NCBI RefSeq assembly: GCF_019443125.1
Contig: NZ_JAHYXK010000003.1
Span: 310,001-374,000, forward strand
Direction of reading: 5' to 3'
From: Pontibacter aydingkolensis
GTDB lineage: Bacteria > Bacteroidota > Bacteroidia > Cytophagales > Hymenobacteraceae
DNA length: 64,000 nt
Part shown: positions 26,221-35,715 of the stretch, piece after piece
How positions within the stretch are numbered: the first letter of the stretch is position 1
Layout: each line of letters opens with the position of its first letter
Program-made: the position numbers and the translations under genes
The notes under the pieces: model-generated
What the model was told of the DNA's origin: nothing
The model's input: the letters and a program-made list of their open reading frames with translations, nothing else
The model's database searches: none

Positions 26221-26742
26221 ATGCAAATATTTGTAGAAACAGAGCGACTTATACTAAGAGAACTTTTGCCTTCTGATGAAAGTGGCATATTTGAACTTGA
26301 CTCTGATTCTGATGTGCAAAGATATTTAGGAAACAAACCTATTAAAAGAGTTGAAGATGCAAGGAAATCGATTGAGTTTATAAGACAACAGTACCTTGAT
26401 AATGGAATTGGGCGTTGGGCTGTTATCGAAAAAGAAACAAACTGTTTTGTAGGCTGGGCAGGGCTGAAGTTTGTAAGAGAAGCAACAAATAACCACATTA
26501 ACTACCACGATTTAGGATACAGATTAATTAAAAAGTACTGGGGGAAAGGGTATGCAACGGAATCTGCAAAAGCTTCATTAGATTATGGTTTTGAGAAACT
26601 GAAGTTGAAGGAAATTTATAGTATGGCAGATGTGAATAATATCGCTTCAAGAAAGGTTCTGGAAAAAGTGGGGCTAAAACTCCTTAATAGTTTTGACTTG
26701 AATGGTGTTGCACACAACTGGTTCAGAATTTCAAAAGCCTAA
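26221..26742 (+). CDS. GNAT acetyltransferase, RimJ/RimL type
   Basis: A 173-residue Acetyltransf_3-type enzyme: N-terminal ETERLILREL, acetyl-CoA motif YRLIKKYWGKGYATESAKASL, and C-terminal VNNIASRKVLEKVGL. It probably transfers acetyl groups to a protein N terminus or small amine. The gene is clearly more AT-rich than its neighbours and uses AAA, GAA, TTA and ATT codons more heavily, which suggests recent acquisition. It also lacks any AAGTATA/TATACTT word. Confidence 0.85.
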   Translation: MQIFVETERLILRELLPSDESGIFELDSDSDVQRYLGNKPIKRVEDARKSIEFIRQQYLDNGIGRWAVIEKETNCFVGWAGLKFVREATNNHINYHDLGYRLIKKYWGKGYATESAKASLDYGFEKLKLKEIYSMADVNNIASRKVLEKVGLKLLNSFDLNGVAHNWFRISKA

Positions 26743-26868
26743 ATAAATGCAAAAGAGAAAGTCTGCAGCTAACCCAGCACTTAAACCAAGCTGCAGCTTC
26801 GCCTTGCTCACTGTATGCACCAACCCGCTATCAAAAACACAAACTACTAATCTTACAACAGCTTACTT

Positions 26869-27576
26869 TTACGCTGCCTTATCTATCCCTTTCTGCCGTA
26901 CATCCTGGTAGTAGTTGCAGATACTGTTTAGCACGCATTCCTCACATTTAGGGCTGTAAAAGGTGCAGATGCGTTGCCCGTGACGCAGCATATGAATATG
27001 AAAGTTGTAAAGCTCCACAGGTTCAGGAGGTAGTATCTCTAAAAGTATGGAATGGGCTTTGTTGGCTGTTGCCTTGGCCCCTATCAGGCCAACACGCTGG
27101 CTAATCCGGAACACATGGGTATCTACGGGCATCACAGGCTTTTTAAAGTTAAACAGCAATACCAAAGTGGCTGTCTTCAGCCCTACTCCTGGTAACTTCA
27201 TCAGCCAATTCAAGGCGTCCTCTACTGGCATGTCTTCCAGAAAGTCTATGTTTATCTCGCCGCGTTCTTCTTTTATCATGCGCAATGTTCGCTGTATCTG
27301 CGGCACCTTTTGTTCAGGATACCGCGTTGTTTGGATGGCATCGGCCAATGCATCAAAATCAGCGTTCATTATTCCTTCCCAATCTCCAAAACGCTCCAGC
27401 ATGGTATTGTAAGCCATTTCCTCATCCTTGTGGTTGGTGCGGTGCGAGAGCATGGTAGAGATAAGCTCATGCATGTGGCTGCGCCTGGGCTCAAGCTTAC
27501 GCCATTTATATTCCTGGTTTAGCAACTCGTGCGTGAGCTGTGCTTTTTCGCTGGCAGGTAATTCGTGTGCATCCAT
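26869..27576 (-). CDS. Endonuclease III-like DNA glycosylase
   Basis: A 235-residue HhH-GPD base-excision repair protein. It has the helix-hairpin-helix LPGVGLKTA (128-136, with Lys134), catalytic Asp152 in VDTHV, and a [4Fe-4S] cluster motif Cys204-x6-Cys211-x2-Cys214-x5-Cys220. The lysine of bifunctional EndoIII enzymes (LPGVGRKTA-type) is kept, so lyase activity is plausible. The N terminus is somewhat longer than E. coli Nth, so I give no gene symbol. Confidence 0.87.
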   Translation of the reverse strand: MDAHELPASEKAQLTHELLNQEYKWRKLEPRRSHMHELISTMLSHRTNHKDEEMAYNTMLERFGDWEGIMNADFDALADAIQTTRYPEQKVPQIQRTLRMIKEERGEINIDFLEDMPVEDALNWLMKLPGVGLKTATLVLLFNFKKPVMPVDTHVFRISQRVGLIGAKATANKAHSILLEILPPEPVELYNFHIHMLRHGQRICTFYSPKCEECVLNSICNYYQDVRQKGIDKAA

Positions 27577-27798
27577 GGTAAGGTACTTTATGGATTATCT
27601 CTTTACGGTTTAACAAGGTGCGTGTTATCAAAGATCCACTAGCTATACTTAACACCACAAAAAAGCAGACACTTACGCTGAACAACCGTTTGCACAGGCA
27701 TTGCTCTTTTTCTACCTGAAAAACCGGGCTCTGGCACAACTATTTATTTTGTTTAACGCTATACCTTTTGGCAATCGGGAAATAAGCTATCTTTTTGT

Positions 27799-28491
27799 AT
27801 GCAGATAAAATTTTTGGGAACAGGCGGTGCTTTTGATACGGATTACTTAAACTCGGCTGCTTTGCTGGATTTCAGGGGCATACACCTACTGATTGACTGC
27901 GGCTTTACCGTTTTCCCGACACTGGTAAAAAAGAGCCTGATAGCTAAAGTAGACCACATTATACTTACCCACCTGCACAATGACCATTGCGGAAGCCTGG
28001 CCAACCTGCTGCTGTACAAGCACACTATAGAAAAGGCAAAGCCACCGGTTATACTTTACCCTTCCGAAGGCTTTAAGAACCAACTTTATAAATTCCTGAA
28101 GATACAGGTAAAGGACCCAGATAAGTATGCTGAATTTGTGCCCCTAGAGCAATTTGAGGGCATCACCGCTGTGGATACTTTTGGCCAGCACTCCGAAGGA
28201 TTTCAAACCTACGCCTTCATTTTTGATAATGATGAGGAACGCATTGTGTACTCTGGTGACCTGGGCAAGCCTGATGCTTTATTTGACAAACTGCAGAAAA
28301 TGCCACCCAAAACCACCTGCGTTTTCCACGATATCACCTTTAACCCCGAAAATACAGGGCATACCTACTACAAAAAGTTGCTGCCTTATTTAAATGGCCT
28401 GGACATGTTTGGCTACCACTGCGACCCTACGCAGAACCCGCCAGATAATCCCATACGGCTGGTATTCTACGAAAAGGACCTGATGGCTTAA
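27799..28491 (+). CDS. MBL-fold metallo-hydrolase
   Basis: A 230-residue metallo-beta-lactamase-fold protein. It has the metal motif HLHNDH (His58, His60, Asp62, His63), GDLG and FHDITF with later His residues. The N-terminal MQIKFLGTGGAFD resembles RNase Z/PhnP-like members. It is shorter than RNase Z and lacks its flexible arm, so tRNA processing is not supported. Substrate unknown. It is monocistronic. Confidence 0.83.
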   Translation: MQIKFLGTGGAFDTDYLNSAALLDFRGIHLLIDCGFTVFPTLVKKSLIAKVDHIILTHLHNDHCGSLANLLLYKHTIEKAKPPVILYPSEGFKNQLYKFLKIQVKDPDKYAEFVPLEQFEGITAVDTFGQHSEGFQTYAFIFDNDEERIVYSGDLGKPDALFDKLQKMPPKTTCVFHDITFNPENTGHTYYKKLLPYLNGLDMFGYHCDPTQNPPDNPIRLVFYEKDLMA

Positions 28492-28499
28492 TGCTGACA

Positions 28500-28660
28500 G
28501 AAGTATAGCCTGTGATTAATTTAATTGCCTGAAGCTTGCCTTTGAATCTAAAAGTACAACAGTACAAGTATAAACTTCATACTTAAAGCCTCCTCAAATG
28601 CTCAGGGCATATCTGCCATACTGTTAAAGTATACAAAACCATACACATACTTTTAGGGTT
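28500..28660. other. Cluster of AAGTATA-type words
   Basis: In 160 intergenic bp, three AAGTATA words and two or more ATACTT variants occur (about 28500, 28567, 28580, 28625 and 28648). This is a dense example of the window-wide word. No gene is visible here. Confidence 0.6.
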
Positions 28661-28695
28661 ATTAGCAAATAACAGATGTCGCATTGCGCAGTGCT

Positions 28696-29352
28696 ATGAA
28701 AACAGCTACAAAAATTATGGGTCCGGTAAAAAAAACCTTTATAAGACAGCCTTTGCACATTGTATACAGTATATTGTTTGTAGTATACCTGGCATATACC
28801 GGCCTTACCACACCTGACCTTAAAAACTGGGCACTTGAGAACACCCTTACACTTTCGCTGGTAATCTTCCTGATCGCTTTTTACAATATCTTCCGGTTCT
28901 CAGACCTGAGTTATACTTTAATCTTTCTGTTTCTGCTGTTGCACATGTATGGCAGCCAGTACCAGTATGCCGAAAATCCTTTTGGAGAATGGTTAAAAGA
29001 CCAGTTTAACCAACCCCGAAACCAATATGACAGAATAGTGCACCTGGGTTTTGGTTTGCTGTTGGCCTACCCTATGCATGAGGTATTTTCAAAAGCATTG
29101 CACGTACGTCCTTTTTTCAGTTACCTGCTACCCATGGAAATCGTGCTTTCTCTAAGTGCCTTGTACGAACTGGTAGAGTGGGTAGTAGCCGATGTGGTAT
29201 TTGAAGACAATCAGCGGGGAATGGATTTCCTGGGGATGCAGGGCGATATCTGGGATGCGCAAAAAGACATGGCCCTTGCGCTGGCAGGTGCTGCAGTAGC
29301 CATGTTGGTTACTGCTGTTTTAAAAGCACGAAGTGCCTGGCACCAAAAATAA
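28696..29352 (+). CDS. DUF2238 (YjdF-like) membrane protein
   Basis: A 218-residue inner-membrane protein with about six helices. The family pattern is seen in NQYDRIVHLGFGLLLAYP, LYELVEWVVADV and the late FLGMQGDIWDAQKDM. The conserved acidic and His residues in these loops suggest a metal- or ligand-binding site, but the function is unknown. I choose the ATG at 28696; a TTG 12 bp upstream is a weaker option. Confidence 0.83.
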   Translation: MKTATKIMGPVKKTFIRQPLHIVYSILFVVYLAYTGLTTPDLKNWALENTLTLSLVIFLIAFYNIFRFSDLSYTLIFLFLLLHMYGSQYQYAENPFGEWLKDQFNQPRNQYDRIVHLGFGLLLAYPMHEVFSKALHVRPFFSYLLPMEIVLSLSALYELVEWVVADVVFEDNQRGMDFLGMQGDIWDAQKDMALALAGAAVAMLVTAVLKARSAWHQK

Positions 29353-29449
29353 TCATAACCCGCACCAGACAGAGCAAAACTGTTGTTACAGGCATTATTA
29401 TACTTTGGATAAATCATATTCCGAAACACAGGTTCAGGTGCCTATACTT

Positions 29450-29481
29450 CAGCTAAAAAAGAATTTTATACTTTTTTAGCT
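29450..29481 (-). terminator. Terminator-like hairpin after the small lipoprotein gene
   Basis: AGCTAAAAAAG and CTTTTTTAGCT are inverted around AATTTTATA, 9 bp after the stop of the minus-strand gene. The stem is mostly A:T, so it is weaker than others here. Confidence 0.55.
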
Positions 29482-29489
29482 GAGCTGCC

Positions 29490-29870
29490 TTACTCTGTGG
29501 TATTGGTTACTTGTTCACCGGTATATTCTATCTTCACTTTACCCTTCCGTGTCTCAATTCGCATTTTATCGCCGTTTACGGTTATACTTACAAAGTCATC
29601 CTGATACGCTGTATGATAATCTTTGTAATAATGGTGGCGTACCTTCATATACCTGGCAAATTGCTTTAAAGGCATTTTGCGGGCTTGCTGGGCATCTTCC
29701 TGCAATGCTGCCTGTACCACCCTATCTTTTTCGTTCTCTGTTGTCAGGCTAGCCGCACTCTCGTTACTGCCAGAAAAAGCATACGGACTTATGCCACTCA
29801 TTCGTTCGCAGGCGCTAAAAACACTCACCAGCAACAGGCTGAGCATGCCCATTTGTAAATACTTTTTCAT
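29490..29870 (-). CDS. Small lipoprotein of unknown function
   Basis: A 126-residue protein with a lipoprotein signal (SVFSAC, Cys21). The mature part is charged and helical, with a middle KQFARYMKVRHHYYKDYH and a C-terminal strand-rich tail (VSITVNGDKMRIETRKGKV). Not recognised. It is followed by a weak terminator and lies downstream of an OmpA-like gene that has its own terminator. Confidence 0.6.
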   Translation of the reverse strand: MKKYLQMGMLSLLLVSVFSACERMSGISPYAFSGSNESAASLTTENEKDRVVQAALQEDAQQARKMPLKQFARYMKVRHHYYKDYHTAYQDDFVSITVNGDKMRIETRKGKVKIEYTGEQVTNTTE

Positions 29871-29939
29871 ACTTATACTTCTGATAAAAGGCCTGCTTCC
29901 CTTTCTTTATCCTACAATGGTCTTTTTACAGTACGCTAT

Positions 29940-29971
29940 AAAAAACCAGCCGCACCAAAAGGCACGGCTGG
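29940..29971 (-). terminator. Intrinsic terminator of the OmpA-like gene
   Basis: CCAGCCG...CGGCTGG around CACCAAAAGGCA, with a T tract on the minus strand. Confidence 0.85.
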
Positions 29972-30009
29972 AAAATCATTCACAACACGTAATTCAATAT
30001 ACTTTTAAA

Positions 30010-30684
30010 TTATAACTCGCCACGCTCAGCGGCCTTTTTCATTTTCTCATTCGCAAAGATTGCGATCTCTACGCGGCGGTTCTGCGCACGGCCAGCCTCA
30101 GTAGTGTTGTCTGCCACAGGCTGATCAAAGGCATAACCCTGTGTAGTTATACGGCTGCGGTCTACGCCCATTTGCGCTGCATAGTTAGCCACAGACTGCG
30201 CACGGCGCTCCGATAAAGCTTGGTTCAGCTCACGAGAACCTGTATTGTCAGTGTGGCCCTCTATCAGGATATTAGTATCAGGGTATTTTTTAAGTGTAGC
30301 TGCCAACTGAGATATCTCTGATTTAGCGCCAGACTGTAACTCAGCAGAATTTACGTTAAACAAAATACCAGAATCAAACGTGATCTTGATACCCTCGCCT
30401 ACACGCTCTACCTTGGCGTTCTCCAGGTCGCGCTGCAATTCTTCTGCTTGCTTATCCATACGGCGGCCAATCAGGGCACCGGCTGTACCACCTACAGCAG
30501 CACCAATAATAGCGCCTGTGGCTGTGTTTCCTGCTGCCTTACCTATTACACCACCTACTACTGCACCGGTACCGGCACCAATTGCACCGCCCTTAGCAGT
30601 ACGGCTTGCATTACACGATGTAAAAAGTATACCTATAAAGGCGAAAACTGCCAGATAAATTCTAATGTTTTTCATGGTTTTCAT
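30010..30684 (-). CDS. OmpA-family lipoprotein with glycine zipper (paralogue 1)
   Basis: A 224-residue outer-membrane lipoprotein: lipobox LFTSC, a glycine-zipper segment GAGTGAVVGGVIGKAAGNTA and GAIIGAAVGGTAGALIGRRMD, then an OmpA C-terminal peptidoglycan-binding domain (EGHTDNTGSRELN...QNRRVEI). The latter tethers the outer membrane to the cell wall. I set the start at 30684 (MKTMKN); the frame extends 9 codons further. It is a tandem paralogue of the gene at 31011. Each has its own terminator, so they are separate transcripts. Confidence 0.88.
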   Translation of the reverse strand: MKTMKNIRIYLAVFAFIGILFTSCNASRTAKGGAIGAGTGAVVGGVIGKAAGNTATGAIIGAAVGGTAGALIGRRMDKQAEELQRDLENAKVERVGEGIKITFDSGILFNVNSAELQSGAKSEISQLAATLKKYPDTNILIEGHTDNTGSRELNQALSERRAQSVANYAAQMGVDRSRITTQGYAFDQPVADNTTEAGRAQNRRVEIAIFANEKMKKAAERGEL

Positions 30685-30940
30685 TTTTGTTGTTTTTATG
30701 GTCGAACACAAAAGTTCTGTGCTTAATACTCCTGTTTTTTAAAAATGTTCTGCTCTTATCGGCTACCTAACTGCTTAGAACCTGCTAAACCAGTGCAACA
30801 AAATCACTTAAACACTGATGCCTAACACTTTATATTACCTATACTTTATACTTTAACGGCTTTTATAAATTCAAGTTATTTTAATTGTATGCCCTAACTG
30901 TACAATTTAGTATAGGCACTAAAGTGATGGGTATAAAAGC

Positions 30941-30975
30941 AACAAGGCCCACCGGCATAACCGGCGGGCCTTGTT
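30941..30975 (-). terminator. Intrinsic terminator of OmpA paralogue 2
   Basis: AACAAGGCCC(A)CCGG...CCGG(C)GGGCCTTGTT, palindromic, 35 bp after the stop on the minus strand. Confidence 0.9.
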
Positions 30976-31010
30976 TACAAGTGATATGTTACTATCTAAC
31001 TAAATGCAGC

Positions 31011-31775
31011 TTATTTTACATCGCCACTCTCAGCTGCTTTTTTAAGCTCCTCGTTTGCAACGATAATGATCTCTACGCGACGGTTCTGAGAACGGCCTTC
31101 TGCTGTGCTATTGTCAGCAATTGGCTGGTCGTAGCTATAGCCTTTGGCCTGTAAGCGTGAGCCATCCACACCAAGGCTTCTGGCGTAAGCAGCCACAGCC
31201 GCAGCACGTCTTTCAGAAAGCTTCTGGTTAAGCTCATAAGAACCTGTGTTGTCGGTGTGACCTTCTATAATCACGTTAGTACCCTTATTTTCGTTAAGCG
31301 ATTTGGCAAGCTTCTCGATATCACGCTTAGCGTTAGCGCTAAGCTCAGCAGAGTTTACTTGAAAAAGGAGTCCAGAGTCGAAGTTTACTCGGATGGCCTC
31401 ACCCACACGCTCTACTTTCGCGCTTTCCATGCTTTTCTCCAGTTCTTCGGCCTGCTTATCCATTCGGCGGCCAATTACTGCACCAGTTGCGCCACCCACG
31501 GCAGCACCAATAATGGCACCCGCAGCAGTATTACCCATCCTGTTACCGATAATACCACCAACTACCGCACCAGAGCCGGCACCGATAATACCACCCTTCG
31601 TGGTTTTGTTCATGCCCTTCTTTTCGGTTTCGGTAGTGCTGTTATCTGTAGTAGAGCCTGTAGTAGTTGTACCAGTATTACCGCCGTTGCTTGCCGTAGG
31701 GGCAGTTGTCTGGCATGACGTAAATAGCATAGTAGCAGCTAACAGAGAGCTCAAAGAAAATTTTACTAGTTTCAT
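31011..31775 (-). CDS. OmpA-family lipoprotein with glycine zipper (paralogue 2)
   Basis: A 254-residue lipoprotein (MLFTSC lipobox). It has a Thr/Gly/Asn-rich linker (SNGGNTGTTTTGSTTDN), a glycine-zipper segment and an OmpA peptidoglycan-binding domain (EGHTDNTGSYELN, QNRRVEI). I choose the ATG at 31775 (MKLVKFSLSS); the frame upstream has 43 extra codons without signal character. It is about 65% identical by eye to paralogue 1 over the zipper and OmpA domains; the Thr-rich linker is unique to this copy. Confidence 0.88.
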   Translation of the reverse strand: MKLVKFSLSSLLAATMLFTSCQTTAPTASNGGNTGTTTTGSTTDNSTTETEKKGMNKTTKGGIIGAGSGAVVGGIIGNRMGNTAAGAIIGAAVGGATGAVIGRRMDKQAEELEKSMESAKVERVGEAIRVNFDSGLLFQVNSAELSANAKRDIEKLAKSLNENKGTNVIIEGHTDNTGSYELNQKLSERRAAAVAAYARSLGVDGSRLQAKGYSYDQPIADNSTAEGRSQNRRVEIIIVANEELKKAAESGDVK

Positions 31776-31967
31776 GTGTTTGTCGTTTTGGTAAATGTTT
31801 ATTCTGTTTTTATATAAATAGAGTTTGTGCCTGTATTTACAGATCACCATTGCAATCCATGTGCCAATAATATATTTCGTTTTAGCTATACACGAACAAT
31901 TCAATTTTTTATTTTACCTCTGTTCATAAAAATCTTCTTTGTTTACGCTTATTTATACTTTTGGATA

Positions 31968-32011
31968 AATAAAAAGCGCCTGCCTCTAAATAGAGGCAGG
32001 CGCTTTTTATT
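31968..32011 (-). terminator. Bidirectional terminator after accD
   Basis: AATAAAAAGCGCCTGCCTCTA and its exact inverse pair around AA; a 21-bp perfect stem. Confidence 0.94.
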
Positions 32012-32031
32012 TATATTAAGTACAATTGCTG

Positions 32032-32934
32032 TTAAGATACTTTTGCTGTTTTGGCAGCTTTTGCCTTAGTGCCATTATTGGCTTTCTCTTCTACGATCAT
32101 ACTCAGCAGGTCTGTCAATTTGCTTTTAAGCTCTTTACGGTCTACTATAAAATCAAGAAAGCCATGCTCCAGTACAAACTCTGCACTCTGGAAACCTTTA
32201 GGCAGGTCTTTACCAATGGTTTCTTTAATTACGCGTGGGCCTGCAAAACCGATCAATGCACCTGGCTCAGCAATGTTAAAGTCGCCCAGCATGGCATAAG
32301 ATGCTGTTACGCCTCCTGTGGTTGGGTCTGTCAGCATAGAGATGTATGGCAGTTTCTCTTCGGCCAGCAATGCCAGTTTTGCAGATGTTTTTGCCATCTG
32401 CATCAGCGAGAAGCCTGCTTCCATCATACGGGCACCACCAGATTTTGAGATCATCATGAAAGGAGTGCGTGTTTTACGGGCATGGTCTATGGCGCGGGCA
32501 ATTTTCTCACCAACCACAGAGCCCATCGATCCCCCGATAAAAGCAAAGTCCATACAGGCGATGGTAATGTCCTGCCCATTCATTTTACCGTAAGCCGAAC
32601 GCACTGCGTCTTTCAGGCCAGTTGCTTTTTGTGTGGCAACAATACGATTCGGGTAAGGCTTGGTATCCACAAAGTCAAGCGGGTTACCAGAAGTAAGGTC
32701 CGCATCCAGTTCCGTAAACTTATTATCGTCGAAGAGTATGGCAAAGTACTCTTTCGAACCAATCCGGTCGTGATGGTTACACTTTACGCAAGTGCTCATG
32801 TTTTTGCGGTGCTCGGCCATGCTGGTCACTGCTTTGCAGCTTGGGCATTTGTACCACAATCCGTCCGGCGTTTCTTTCTTTTGCTCTGTAGGTGTTATAA
32901 TTCCTTTTTCAGCTCTCTTAAACCAAGGCATCAT
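32032..32934 (-). CDS. accD: Acetyl-CoA carboxylase carboxyltransferase subunit beta
   Basis: A 300-residue subunit of acetyl-CoA carboxylase that moves CO2 from biotin to acetyl-CoA, the first step of fatty acid synthesis. A zinc ribbon is visible at Cys30, Cys33, Cys49 and Cys52, followed by the crotonase-like carboxyltransferase core ([49 protein letters not shown]). Normal length. It lies 146 bp downstream of fbaB, with a terminator hairpin between them. Confidence 0.96.
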   Translation of the reverse strand: MMPWFKRAEKGIITPTEQKKETPDGLWYKCPSCKAVTSMAEHRKNMSTCVKCNHHDRIGSKEYFAILFDDNKFTELDADLTSGNPLDFVDTKPYPNRIVATQKATGLKDAVRSAYGKMNGQDITIACMDFAFIGGSMGSVVGEKIARAIDHARKTRTPFMMISKSGGARMMEAGFSLMQMAKTSAKLALLAEEKLPYISMLTDPTTGGVTASYAMLGDFNIAEPGALIGFAGPRVIKETIGKDLPKGFQSAEFVLEHGFLDFIVDRKELKSKLTDLLSMIVEEKANNGTKAKAAKTAKVS

Positions 32935-33004
32935 AGTAAAAAGCGTGCATTGAGCACATTATAGTTAAGTATACGCCTGCCACACAGCAACGTATAAAAA
33001 ATTA

Positions 33005-33045
33005 GTGACCTGCCTTTTCCAGAAGCACCAGGGAAGGCAGGTCAC
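33005..33045 (-). terminator. Intrinsic terminator of fbaB
   Basis: GTGACCTGCCTT...AAGGCAGGTCAC around TTCCAGAAGCACCAGGG, with TAATTTTTT after it on the minus strand. Confidence 0.88.
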
Positions 33046-33079
33046 AAAAATATGTAATAATCAGCAGTTCTGCTACAAA

Positions 33080-34138
33080 TTATGCCAATGTAATCTCGTT
33101 GCTCAGGTACACATCCTGAATAGCGTTAAGCAACTCCACGCCAACTTTCATATCTTTCTGGAAAGCTTTACGACCAGAAATTAAGCCCATACCGCCTGCA
33201 CGCTTGTTAATAACCGCTGTACGCACCGCATCTGTCAGATCAGACTCGCCTTTAGACTCGCCGCCAGAGTTGATCAAACCGGCACGGCCCATGTAGCAGT
33301 TTGCCACCTGGTAGCGCGTTAAGTCAATAGGGTTGTCGTTGGCAAGCTCTGTATACATCTTCTCATGCGACTTTGCAAAACCGATTGCCTTGAAACCACC
33401 ATTGTTCTCCGGAAGCTTCTGCTTGATGATATCTGCCTGGATCGTTACTCCAAGATGGTTTGCCTGTGCAGTAAGGTCGGCAGCTACATGGTAATCCACG
33501 CCATCCTTTTTAAATCCATTGTTACGCGTGTAGCACCACAGAATAGTAGCCATACCCAGCTGATGCGCTCTTTCAAACGCCTCAGCCACCTCAATTATCT
33601 GGCGCGACGACTCCTCAGAACCAAAATAAATAGTAGCACCTACTGCAGTGGCACCTAAGTTCCAGGCCTCGTCTACTGAGCCGAACATGATCTGGTCATA
33701 CTTGTTAGGGTATGTCATCAGTTCGTTGTGGTTGATCTTAACTACAAACGGAATTCTATGTGCGTATTTTCTCGACATCATAGCCAGGTTACCAAATGTA
33801 GTAGCAACTGCGTTGCAACCACCCTCAATGGCAAGTTTAATGATGTTCTCTGGGTCAAAGTATATCGGGTTCGGGGCAAAAGAGGCACCAGCTGTGTGCT
33901 CTATCCCCTGGTCTACTGGTAAAATAGATAGGTAACCTGTTCCGCCTAAACGGCCGTGGTCGAACAGCTGCTGCAGGCTGCGCAGCACCTGAGGACTACG
34001 GTTAGACTGAGCGAAGATGCGATCCACGAAATCAGGACCTGGCACATGCAGCTGCTCTTTAGATATTGTTTTGCTTTTATACTGCAGCAGACCTTCTGCT
34101 TCAGAACCAAGTAAAGAAACGATGTTATCGTAAGTCAT
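33080..34138 (-). CDS. fbaB: Class I fructose-bisphosphate aldolase
   Basis: A 352-residue glycolytic/gluconeogenic aldolase of the DhnA-type class I family, which uses a Schiff-base lysine instead of a metal. Family segments: [43 protein letters not shown] and the late [18 protein letters not shown]. It cleaves fructose-1,6-bisphosphate to dihydroxyacetone phosphate and glyceraldehyde-3-phosphate. Length and motifs are normal. A -7 match lies at 34182-34189. Confidence 0.93.
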   Translation of the reverse strand: MTYDNIVSLLGSEAEGLLQYKSKTISKEQLHVPGPDFVDRIFAQSNRSPQVLRSLQQLFDHGRLGGTGYLSILPVDQGIEHTAGASFAPNPIYFDPENIIKLAIEGGCNAVATTFGNLAMMSRKYAHRIPFVVKINHNELMTYPNKYDQIMFGSVDEAWNLGATAVGATIYFGSEESSRQIIEVAEAFERAHQLGMATILWCYTRNNGFKKDGVDYHVAADLTAQANHLGVTIQADIIKQKLPENNGGFKAIGFAKSHEKMYTELANDNPIDLTRYQVANCYMGRAGLINSGGESKGESDLTDAVRTAVINKRAGGMGLISGRKAFQKDMKVGVELLNAIQDVYLSNEITLA

Positions 34139-34181
34139 TTGTCTTATTATTTTGTGATAGAGACACTTTGATTTGGTGATA

Positions 34182-34189
34182 CAAATATA
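34182..34189 (-). promoter_or_regulatory. Promoter -7 box of fbaB
   Basis: TATATTTG on the minus strand, a perfect TAnnTTTG match, 43 nt before the fbaB ATG. No -33 element found at the usual spacing. Confidence 0.5.
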
Positions 34190-34397
34190 GAATCAAAATT
34201 TAATTCTCTCTATACTTAGGTAACACAATATAGTAAACGAGGAAAAGCCTGATTGCCTGTTTGATGGGTACTATTACTATTCACCTGAAAATATAGCGAG
34301 TTGTGGTTCCCAACATCATACTTGTTAAAGGTAAAAAGGTTTTTGTAAAAACCTTGATTCTGCAGATAGAACTGACTTTTCAGATATAAGCTTAAAG

Positions 34398-35612
34398 CTA
34401 TTTACATTCCTCGCTTACTACTTTTCCGTTTATCAGCACGGTGCACACATGCGACGTATATTCAAAAGGGTCACCGTCGAAAAGTACCAGGTCGCCGTCC
34501 ATACCTTTAGCCAGGGCTCCAACGCGCTTCTCCAGACCGATAATTTTTGCAGGCGTAGTGGTTATGGCAGCCAAAGCCTGGTCTGGCAACATGCCGTTGG
34601 CTACTGCCACACCAGCCTCGAAAAGTATAACCCTGGCGCGGGGCACATAAGCCTCGAACCCACTTTGTATCGCCACAGGTATACCGGCACTGGCAAGTAT
34701 ACCCGCCGTCTCGAACGACAGGTTCTTGTTTTCGCCATAGGATCTTGCCATGGTCGGGTGAAGTATAACCGGAATACCGGCTGCCTTTATTTCGTCTACC
34801 AGCAGGTATGATTCGGCTGCGCCATCTAGTACCATATCCAGGTTAAACTCCTTTGCCAGCCGCAAAGCAGCCATTATATCATTTGCCTTGTTCGCCGTTA
34901 TAAGCGCTTTATACTTTCCTGCCAGCACATCCTTGAGGTACTCCATTTTCAGGTTACGGTCTGGGCGTTTGCTGGCATCTGGGTTGGCAGCTTTTTTAGC
35001 ATAAACCTGTGCTGCCTGCAACTCAGTGCGCAACATGGCCATACCTTTGGCAGATGTTTTCGGAGAGTTATAATTGTCGCCTACAGAAGCACCCAGGGTA
35101 AAGGTTATCATTTTGGTGGTGTCTATCAGCGTGGCAAAGCCCTCAGGTGCTGTTTTAATGGTCATGGTCTGTCCGCTGATCAAGGCTCCAGGGCCGTGGC
35201 CGGTATTGATGGTGGTAACCCCATGGCTCCTTACCCAGTCCAACAGTTCCTCCTTGGGATTATAGGCATCTATGGCCCTCAGCTCCGGCTGTATTGGCGC
35301 CGTTTTCTCGAGCTGCTGCTGATCTGCGGGAATGTTATAGATACCAGCCAAACCAACAGAAGTATGGGCATCTACCAGGCCAGGTGTTACAACCTTAGCA
35401 GAGTATACTTTATAGTTCTGCGGAATTGACAGGTTGGCTCCTACAGCTTCTATCTTACCGTCTTTTAGTAGTACCACGCCATTTTTGATAGGCGCGCCTG
35501 CCATTGTATAAACTGTTTCGCCTTTTACGGCTACCTGCGCCATTGCCTGCTGCCCGCCAAGTATAGCAGCGCCTGCAAGTATGGCAGCACCTAGTTTTAT
35601 ATGTTTTTTCAT
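34398..35612 (-). CDS. Amidohydrolase paralogue with degenerate metal site, secreted
   Basis: A 404-residue amidohydrolase-family protein with a signal peptide (cut after QAMAQ). It pairs with the gene at 35716 and aligns along its length. The usual HxH metal motif after the GLVDxH strand is HTS here (His83-Thr-Ser85), and the late HTDDG motif of the partner is replaced by QSGFE. The C-terminal composite beta domain (ALAKGMDGDLVLFDGDPFE) is kept. So the fold is intact but the metal centre appears lost or altered. It may be a non-catalytic partner of the adjacent enzyme. Confidence 0.82.
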   Translation of the reverse strand: MKKHIKLGAAILAGAAILGGQQAMAQVAVKGETVYTMAGAPIKNGVVLLKDGKIEAVGANLSIPQNYKVYSAKVVTPGLVDAHTSVGLAGIYNIPADQQQLEKTAPIQPELRAIDAYNPKEELLDWVRSHGVTTINTGHGPGALISGQTMTIKTAPEGFATLIDTTKMITFTLGASVGDNYNSPKTSAKGMAMLRTELQAAQVYAKKAANPDASKRPDRNLKMEYLKDVLAGKYKALITANKANDIMAALRLAKEFNLDMVLDGAAESYLLVDEIKAAGIPVILHPTMARSYGENKNLSFETAGILASAGIPVAIQSGFEAYVPRARVILFEAGVAVANGMLPDQALAAITTTPAKIIGLEKRVGALAKGMDGDLVLFDGDPFEYTSHVCTVLINGKVVSEECK

Positions 35613-35715
35613 GATGATTTCTATTTGACTTTTTGACTATTAGACAATTTGACAAAAGACAAGGGAGGCTTCAGAAAAGTCTTTTGTCTTATGTCAGAAC
35701 TTCCTTTGCCAAAAA

